DNA from: Anastatus disparis
Taxonomy: Eukaryota > Arthropoda > Insecta > Hymenoptera > Eupelmidae
Direction: 5' to 3'
DNA length: 64,000 nt
NCBI GenBank assembly: GCA_017163975.1
Contig: JAFFSR010000220.1
Location: 18,246,001 to 18,310,000 of the forward strand
This document shows positions 57,930 to 64,000 of the stretch, in pieces. A model generated the notes under the pieces. It had not been told where the DNA came from, did not search any database, and was given only the letters and a program-made list of their open reading frames with translations. The number at the start of each line of letters is the position of its first letter. The first letter of the stretch is position 1. The translations under genes and the position numbers were made by a program.

Positions 57930-60900
57930 TTATTCTCTATCTAACCTAATAAACTTTGTATGAAATGGATCAGCTGGCCGTGAAACGAAATCTCCGATGA
58001 GTTGTATATTACGTGTGTAATCAATTGGTTCTAAATAAAAATTATATAACAAACGTGAACATACTGACTTTAATTCCAACATACCAAATTTTTGACCTGT
58101 AAATTAAATAAACTTAGAAACACGTTTTTATATTTATAGAAAATATTCTTGTTATTTATAAATTTTCTTCAATTACCAATGCAATTTCGTGGTCCAGCGC
58201 TGAAAGGTATGTAAGCGAAAGGATGTCGATTTCTACAATTTTCAGGAAGAAATCTATCGGGATCAAATTTTAATGGTTCTGGCCAAAAGTTTGGATCTCT
58301 GTGAGCATCGAATATGTGACATACAACAGCTATATTAGATGGAATCGTATAATTCTCTGTAACAAAAAAAGAGAGTAAGTATTAACGACAATTTTGTTTC
58401 ACGAAAGTGATTGATTAATTATTCTATTAAAATCGAGCAATAGAGTCATCAGCACTTACTTATTCTTATATCATCGGTTGTATAACGAAAAACTGTTGGA
58501 GCGATCGGATAAAGACGCATTGCTTCTTTGAGACATTGTTCTAAATAAGGCATTTCTTGCAATTCTGTTATTCCAGTTTTACCTCCGCTACGATCTAAGA
58601 CTTCGGTTACTTCAGCTCTTGCTTTATCCTAGGTAATTAAGATGTTAATATTGATATTGGTTTATCGAAAAGGATGAATAAATTAACGTGAGAATCTTAC
58701 TTGGGCTTCTTTATTCTCAGCAATTAACATTGTGAAGAAAGTCATAACCATCCGTGTTGTGTCAGTACCCTGTAATACATATTAAATTTTTTTATTAATT
58801 AATTTTTATTTTTAAATTTAATTAACAATTTAAAAACGTGACGATTTAATGATTTTGTGGACAGTTAGTGGTCATATGGCTTGTGATTTAAAAAAAAATA
58901 TATTGTTTTTAACTCAAAAAAAGTAATGTTTTGTTTTGTGTTCATAGAAAGTGATATTTAATTTTTAGTCGGAGAATTGGTTGCCAGTTGAAGAAATGTG
59001 TAATCTCATTTTTAATTGAATACCTTTATTAGCACCTTTGCTATCTCGTTTGCAATCGAATAAAATAATATTTCTCCAATTATGTTAACAAGAAATATTT
59101 CACCTTTTTTTTAAACGAAAATAAGATATTACCTTTTTTAATTCAAACCAATCTCAAATTTCTCCAGCTACGAGCATGTCAATCCCATTTACACACCAAT
59201 CATAAAATTTAACAAATATACTATAATAAGAAAAAAGTGAAAAAATTTTTGATATTTATTAACTTACACCAAGTAAAAATGTATCTACTTCTTCTCTGAT
59301 TATTTGATCATCCACTAGTCCATCTTTCTGAGCTGACAATAACAAGTCAAGCATGGGTAATTTCTTTTTAGAGGCTAAAAAAATAAATTTTTTTATAAAC
59401 TGATATGTTAATATGTTTATATTATTGATATCGTTATTGTATTACCTATTGAATATATGCTTTCAGAATTTTCATTTTCTAAATTACTCTTAATGAATTC
59501 TTGATATCCCTGCAAACCACCAAATTTTTTATGCCATTCTTTTCGCTCTCTAATAATCTAAAACATAATTTGAGTCAATATCTTTTTTTATTTTGTGAAA
59601 CAGTTTCATTATTTAAATAAATCATTAGTTATGAACCTTATTGGTAAAATCACGAAGATTCTTAAGAGTTCGTTTTTGCCTTCGACCAATGTCAAAAAGC
59701 GGACACATGGTTAACCATTCTGGCATATAAGGCCTAAACATTCTGTAGTGAAAATATATCAAATTATCATTTAATAATAAAAATATTAGTACATTTTTTT
59801 TAATAAAAAACCGGAGTGGCAGTCGTGAAGACTGGCTGAAAGAAGCTATGCTTCCAGTATATGTATAGACAGTAGAGAGTGTGGCACTTGCGAAAATAGT
59901 GATTATTTTTTATTAGAATTATCAATTTTTCTAAACAGAGTGAGGCTTAAAAGAAAAGGAGGGAGAAAGTAAAAAAGAGAGAGAGTAAAGAATATAAGTA
60001 TACGCGCTGTGACCAGACTGTCTGTAGTAAACTGAGAGTAGAGTGGGGGGTCATTTTCCTTTCATAATTTCATGTCGGTTTTTATAAACGAAACCCTTCC
60101 ACGCGCAGCCTTACATATAAGAAGAAGCATAGCTTGAAAAAGATGTTGATTTGTTAAAATGTAAATACCGATAAATAAGCACTGCACCCATTTCTTCAAT
60201 ACCTTCTTTATAATTTTCGAAATCTTTTTTATCCATTGTATCTGGATCAATACCCATGGCTGACTCTAACAATGTTAAGAATAATAATAGTTATTTAAAA
60301 AAAGAAAATGTTTATTTGAACAAATTTTGAAATAGATTAAATTTTCTCGAATCTTACCCATGATAATTTTCAAAGAGGTATCTGCATAAATAGTCATGAC
60401 GTCTAAAATAAATTCTTTATTTTTCGCTCTTAAACTTTTTATTAATGCATCTGCGTGATAGTTAATAATGTCTATATATCTCGTTAACATATTGAAATGA
60501 AAAACTGGTGTTAACATCTTTCTATGAGTTCTATACGTGTCTCCTTGAAAAGAAAAAAAAAATTAGAAATTTATTTGGAAATTTATTTTTTTTTTTAACT
60601 GATAAATAACTAAAAATTTTAACGAACCTTTATTTGTTAATAAACCATTATTCAACCATAGCCTCAAGTAACAATATGGAAACTCTTTATAACTTGCTTT
60701 TGGACTCGATAAAACTATCTACAATAAGTATTTTTTTTTTTTTTTTTTTTTTTAGAAAAAAAGATTAATATATAAAGGATATTGTCCTCTATATGATTAA
60801 CCTTTTATATATGGTGAAGTCGAGGAAGTCCCCCGCCCGGCATCTGTTTAACACATTACATCCAGGGTTGGTTTCTGAAAGGCTCTACGCTCACAGTTCA

Positions 60901-62396
60901 TGACTGTCAGTGTAGAGATTTAGTGTTTATAGCGCTGCGACGACTTATTTGTTAACTACTACAATCTACTATTTTCAAGCTTACAGTCATGAACTGTGAG
61001 CGTAGAGCCTTTCAGAAACCAACCCTGATTACATCAGGCTAGGAATGTCAGACCCACCATACCGAAAACTTTGACTACCGATGGATGGTCAGCCACTTTT
61101 GTAACCAACAATCAACCGATACCCAATGAGGTCGGATTTTTTAAAGAGTCGCGATATAAATAGCACATACACTTATTTTCTTTCGAAAAAAAAGTTAGAG
61201 GTACCTGGCCAGAATTCGAACCCATGCCCTCCGCGTTGAAGGCAAGAGCTCTATCCATTACGCCACCGCGCTCTCATCTACAATAAGTATAAGTAAGTAA
61301 AATTTTAATCTTCTGTTTGTCATGTTGTATAAAAAAATTGTTTTAAATATTATAAATATTATCGTACTTCGAGATCATCTGGGTGACTTATACTAACAAA
61401 AGGTGTAGTGAATGCCCAACCTTTGAGAATTGGATAATACATTGAGGAAAGTTTACGAACGGTTATCCATATTCCTCCTGAAATTAATTAAGATTATTTT
61501 CAGTATTATTTCTTTTTTGTTATGATAAATTCTATGTTTTTAATGTGTGTTATAAAATTATCTTTAAGCTTTTTATTAAACAATATCATTTCTAAAAACG
61601 TCTAATCAGTATATCTAATTATGTTTAAATATGGAGAAATTTAAAAGTTTACAAGAAATTCACTAGAGCATGCATTTTTTGTTTTATTGTTTATTTAAAT
61701 AATATTGATTTTTTGAGTACTTTTTTATTTTGCTCATGTAATTTAGGGATTTTAAATAATCATAAGAATATAGGAAAAGAATGTAGTACATCTTTTAAAA
61801 AATATAAAATTTGTAATGAAATTTAAATTTTCTAATGTTTTTGTGTATTATAAACTATTAAATTGCTGAACAGTTTAAGAACAATGAATAACAATAAAAT
61901 TTCAATGGTTTTCAAAGTTTCAGGACTGTTTTTAATATACATGATAATGGTATATTTGACTTTCAATTTTTTTGTATACGTATAGATAGATTATTTTTAT
62001 AAAAATTACAATCATCATTAGTTAAAGTTAAAAATTAAATATTATTTAATACACGAATTAAATTTAAAATATGTCCAATAATGTTTACAGTACTTGTTTT
62101 TTAAATTTGATGGGACATCTTATCATTATAATTTTTATACAGAATTTCAATGCAACTTTTCTATATATCTATTCATTTTGTAAAAATAAAACGAAAGTTT
62201 TATACTGATTATTAATAAATCAGAAAACATACTTACGTTGAGATGTGTCAGTGAAATAAGGTAGATTTCCTAACAGTGGATAAAGAAAAGGTCCTGGAAT
62301 TTTACTTAACAATCTTCCTTTTCTGCTATATCGTGTAAGAATATGTATATAAATTGTAAGTCCTATCAGAATCAATAATGGTACGTACAGCCACAT
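57930..62396 (-). CDS. Cytochrome P450, CYP4 clan
   Basis: Twelve exons: 62237-62396, 61368-61477, 60628-60718, 60358-60543, 60169-60265, 59637-59742, 59446-59557, 59268-59374, 58701-58769, 58460-58628, 58177-58356, 57930-58096. They total 1554 nt and 517 aa, normal for CYP4. An N-terminal membrane anchor ([16 protein letters not shown]) is followed by the proline hinge [12 protein letters not shown]. Then come the helix-C region ([12 protein letters not shown]), the I helix [13 protein letters not shown] (about 316-328), the ExxR motif EAMR (381-384), and the heme loop [10 protein letters not shown] with Cys461. The EVDTF...DTT I-helix pattern and the [10 protein letters not shown] loop are CYP4 signatures, but the usual E-G-H within the former is G-G-T here. 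It is an ER membrane monooxygenase; the substrate cannot be inferred. The intron before exon 3 carries a SINE with a nested MITE. AATAAA is at 57898 (minus). Confidence 0.93.
60717..61290 (-). mobile_element. Second tRNA-derived SINE (family B) with 15-bp target-site duplication
   Basis: An insert of 544 bases (60732-61275) lies between perfect 15-base repeats ATCTACAATAAGTAT (60717-60731 and 61276-61290). On the minus strand it begins with a tRNA-like head (A box GTGGCGTAATGGATAGAGC, B box GGGTTCGAATTCTGG) and ends in a 23-base A tract (T's at 60731-60753). It therefore has head, body, poly(A) tail and duplication: a complete retroposed SINE. It has no similarity to family A beyond the promoter boxes. 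It lies in a P450 intron in the gene's sense orientation, and its duplication contains the splice acceptor. Removing the nested MITE and one duplication leaves about 370 bases. Confidence 0.9.
60855..61035. mobile_element. hAT-type MITE nested in the family B SINE
   Basis: The element spans 60863-61027 (165 bases) with perfect 45-base terminal inverted repeats beginning CAGGGTTGGTTTCTGAAAGG. It is flanked by an identical 8-base target-site duplication ATTACATC (60855-60862 and 61028-61035). A CAGGG terminus plus 8-bp duplications defines the hAT superfamily. The roughly 75-base centre has no coding capacity, so it must have been mobilised in trans. Perfect termini imply a recent insertion. 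Confidence 0.9.
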
Positions 62397-63668
62397 TTTG
62401 CTTATTTTAATTTATTTAAAAATAACTTTAAAATCTATTTTATAATTAAAATTACGATTTGATTATTTTAATTTTTAAGAATTTCACCGATAATGTTTAT
62501 AAGCGGTATTCAGTTAAAATATTCAAGTCATATGCAATACTTTTTCCATCTCCTTGGAAAAAATTAATAAAAACAATATTAAAAACTTTATTTTACTTCT
62601 CAGTCCTTAAGAATACGAAAATAAAATTAATAACATCGCTAATTTTGATTTGTTTAAGTTTATGTTATAAAATATTTATGACAAAGTTTTTTTATTTTTT
62701 AACTCACAAAAATTTATTTCAAACCATAAGAATTTTGCACTTTACTATTAATTCTATCACGATAACTCACATTCAAATAATTCACGAAACAATAAAATCT
62801 TTGATTTACACTTTATTTTATTAATTATTTATTAAAAACTAAAGTGATGAATTTGATATGCGCGCACTGAGAAAATGTATACAGTATCAACGACAACAAA
62901 GTTTACAATCTTATTCAAAAACGTTGCAACGTCTGTTAAGATCGAACTTCAACTGCATAATGAATTTGCTTAGCACAATTATTTAAGGACAGGACCAAGA
63001 TCGCATCACCGGTAAAAGAATATTGAATCTTGTTTCTCGTAAGCCGGCATACCGGATTCCAGTACTCTGTTATTCAAGGCCAATGAAAATAAAAGATTCA
63101 AAAAAAAGGTATTTATTCCTTACTTTCCTCGTAATCACGTGATACTGGACCTTTAAGTTCTTATTCGTGAAGTTTTCCTCGTGCGATTTTTTACTGGGAA
63201 TTTTCCTTATAGCAGCGAATTATATCTCCTGTGCTCTTGACCAGCTCGTGAATGGAAACGGTATATCGACTGTATACATGTTAATTTATTATTTCAGATG
63301 AATAATGTTTTAAGGATACTCGGTTGTGCTCTTTTTAATCCAATACATTTAATGTTTAGATGTTACATTTTATTTAAAAAAAATAATCAAAGTTATTTGA
63401 ATTTTGATTATTAAAAAAAAATTATTTTATAAAATAAAGGATGTTAATATAAAATAAGGATCATAAGTAAAATAAAATAATACAATAACGCCTTAAATTA
63501 TGAATATTAATGAAATTTTGTAGGGAAAAAAAGTTCTTTACGAAAGGATTATGCTTGATTAAAATTTTATTTGATTTTCATAACATGATAATTTGAAACT
63601 GAGCAAAACAAAACAATTGACATAAACCATGAATTATAATTTTCGAAAAATTTTCCTTATGACGTTGT
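62397..63668. other. P450 5' flank
   Basis: Should contain the P450 promoter. A less A/T-rich block at 62990-63060 and 63120-63270 is the best candidate. The plus-strand frame 62459-62824 is an A/T-rich, hydrophobic chance ORF. Confidence 0.45.
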
Positions 63669-63709
63669 TTAACTTGCTGCAGTAGTTGGTGCATCTGTAG
63701 TTGGCGCTT
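63669..63709 (-). CDS. Possible last exon of a gene extending past the right edge
   Basis: On the minus strand a CTGGAACAG acceptor at 63710 precedes a short frame reading (E)APTTDAPTTAAS-stop, with the stop at 63669-63671. This Thr/Pro/Ala-rich ending resembles the tail of a mucin-like or secreted protein. Codon composition is clearly non-A/T compared with its flanks. I find no upstream exon in the remaining 290 bases, so the family cannot be named. Confidence 0.3.
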
Positions 63710-64000
63710 CTGTTCCAGGATAAATCAAATTTATAAGTTTAAAAATTATTTTTTAAAGAAATTTTTATTTCTTAAAATTATTGCTTTAGGAAAATAGATA
63801 AAATGATACATTGTAAAATATCAAATTGTAAATTAATATATAATTTAATTAATTTAATTTAATTTATATAATGTTTCAAACATAATAGCCCATTCACTGA
63901 GAATTTCATTTTTATCTAAATCTTAAACTTAATTCCAAAATTTTTGTATATTTTGCCAAATAAAAGTATAAATAACACGAATACATAAATAAAATATACA
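63710..64000. other. Right edge, probably intron of the preceding partial gene
   Basis: A/T-rich, no exon or other feature seen. Confidence 0.4.

Noticed and set aside
61200..61275. tRNA-like sequence with B box GGGTTCGAATTCTGG
   Set aside because: It is the head of the family B SINE, bounded by its target-site duplication.
62459..62824. 121-codon plus-strand reading frame upstream of the P450
   Set aside because: Ile/Leu/Phe/Lys-rich composition expected from A/T-rich non-coding DNA.
1..64000. CRISPR arrays, operons, bacterial or viral genes, rRNA
   Set aside because: None seen. No regularly spaced identical repeats, no prokaryotic gene packing, and no viral structural or replication genes are recognisable.

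Overview
The window reads as AT-rich nuclear DNA from an arthropod. It is most likely an insect, and a hymenopteran such as a parasitoid wasp is my inference from gene content rather than something the sequence proves. Genes have short GT-AG introns, often tens to a few hundred bases. Intergenic DNA is close to pure A/T, AATAAA poly(A) signals follow several stop codons, and there is no prokaryotic organisation. Most multi-exon models below were built by hand: translated blocks were joined at GT/AG boundaries and every splice phase was checked. The coding lengths all close in frame.

Layout, left to right. 1-448 (-): 5' end of an unknown acidic/basic protein that runs off the edge. 1566-3990 (+): DDX55/Spb4-type DEAD-box helicase. 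6126-9452 (+): testin, PET plus three LIM domains, with an unusually long linker. 10056-12159 (-): HIRIP3-like histone chaperone. 15230-18211 (-): CCDC174. 19001-20888 (-): THAP protein that looks like a truncated P-element-type transposase. 21857-23038 (+): eIF3 subunit h. 23552-24857 (+): Nse1 of the SMC5/6 complex. 25034-27769 (-): myo-inositol oxygenase, complete with all six metal ligands. 27.8-35.4 kb: gene-poor DNA with SINEs. 35456-40445 (-): SFSWAP/su(w[a]) splicing regulator. 45391-46488 (+): a Lys/Ala/Glu-rich protein with a long spliced 5' UTR. 46.5-52.8 kb: gene-poor DNA. 52843-53259 and 56546-56962 (+): two intronless secreted MBF2-family paralogues. 57930-62396 (-): a 12-exon CYP4-like P450. 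63669-63709 (-): possible last exon of another gene.

Mobile DNA is small and non-autonomous. At least eight copies of one tRNA-derived SINE family lie between 4.4 and 34.7 kb in both orientations. A second, unrelated tRNA-derived SINE sits inside a CYP4 intron and itself carries a nested hAT-type MITE. One degenerate piggyBac-like MITE is near 14.9 kb.

Most genes here are housekeeping (ribosome biogenesis, translation, DNA repair, histone supply, splicing) and are not functionally clustered. The observations most worth following are: a candidate frame-shifting cassette exon in SFSWAP intron 1, where su(w[a]) autoregulation is known in Drosophila; the nested SINE/MITE insertion that duplicated a P450 splice acceptor; the P450's altered I-helix signature; the MBF2 pair with a duplicated upstream segment; and the truncated THAP/P-transposase-like protein.
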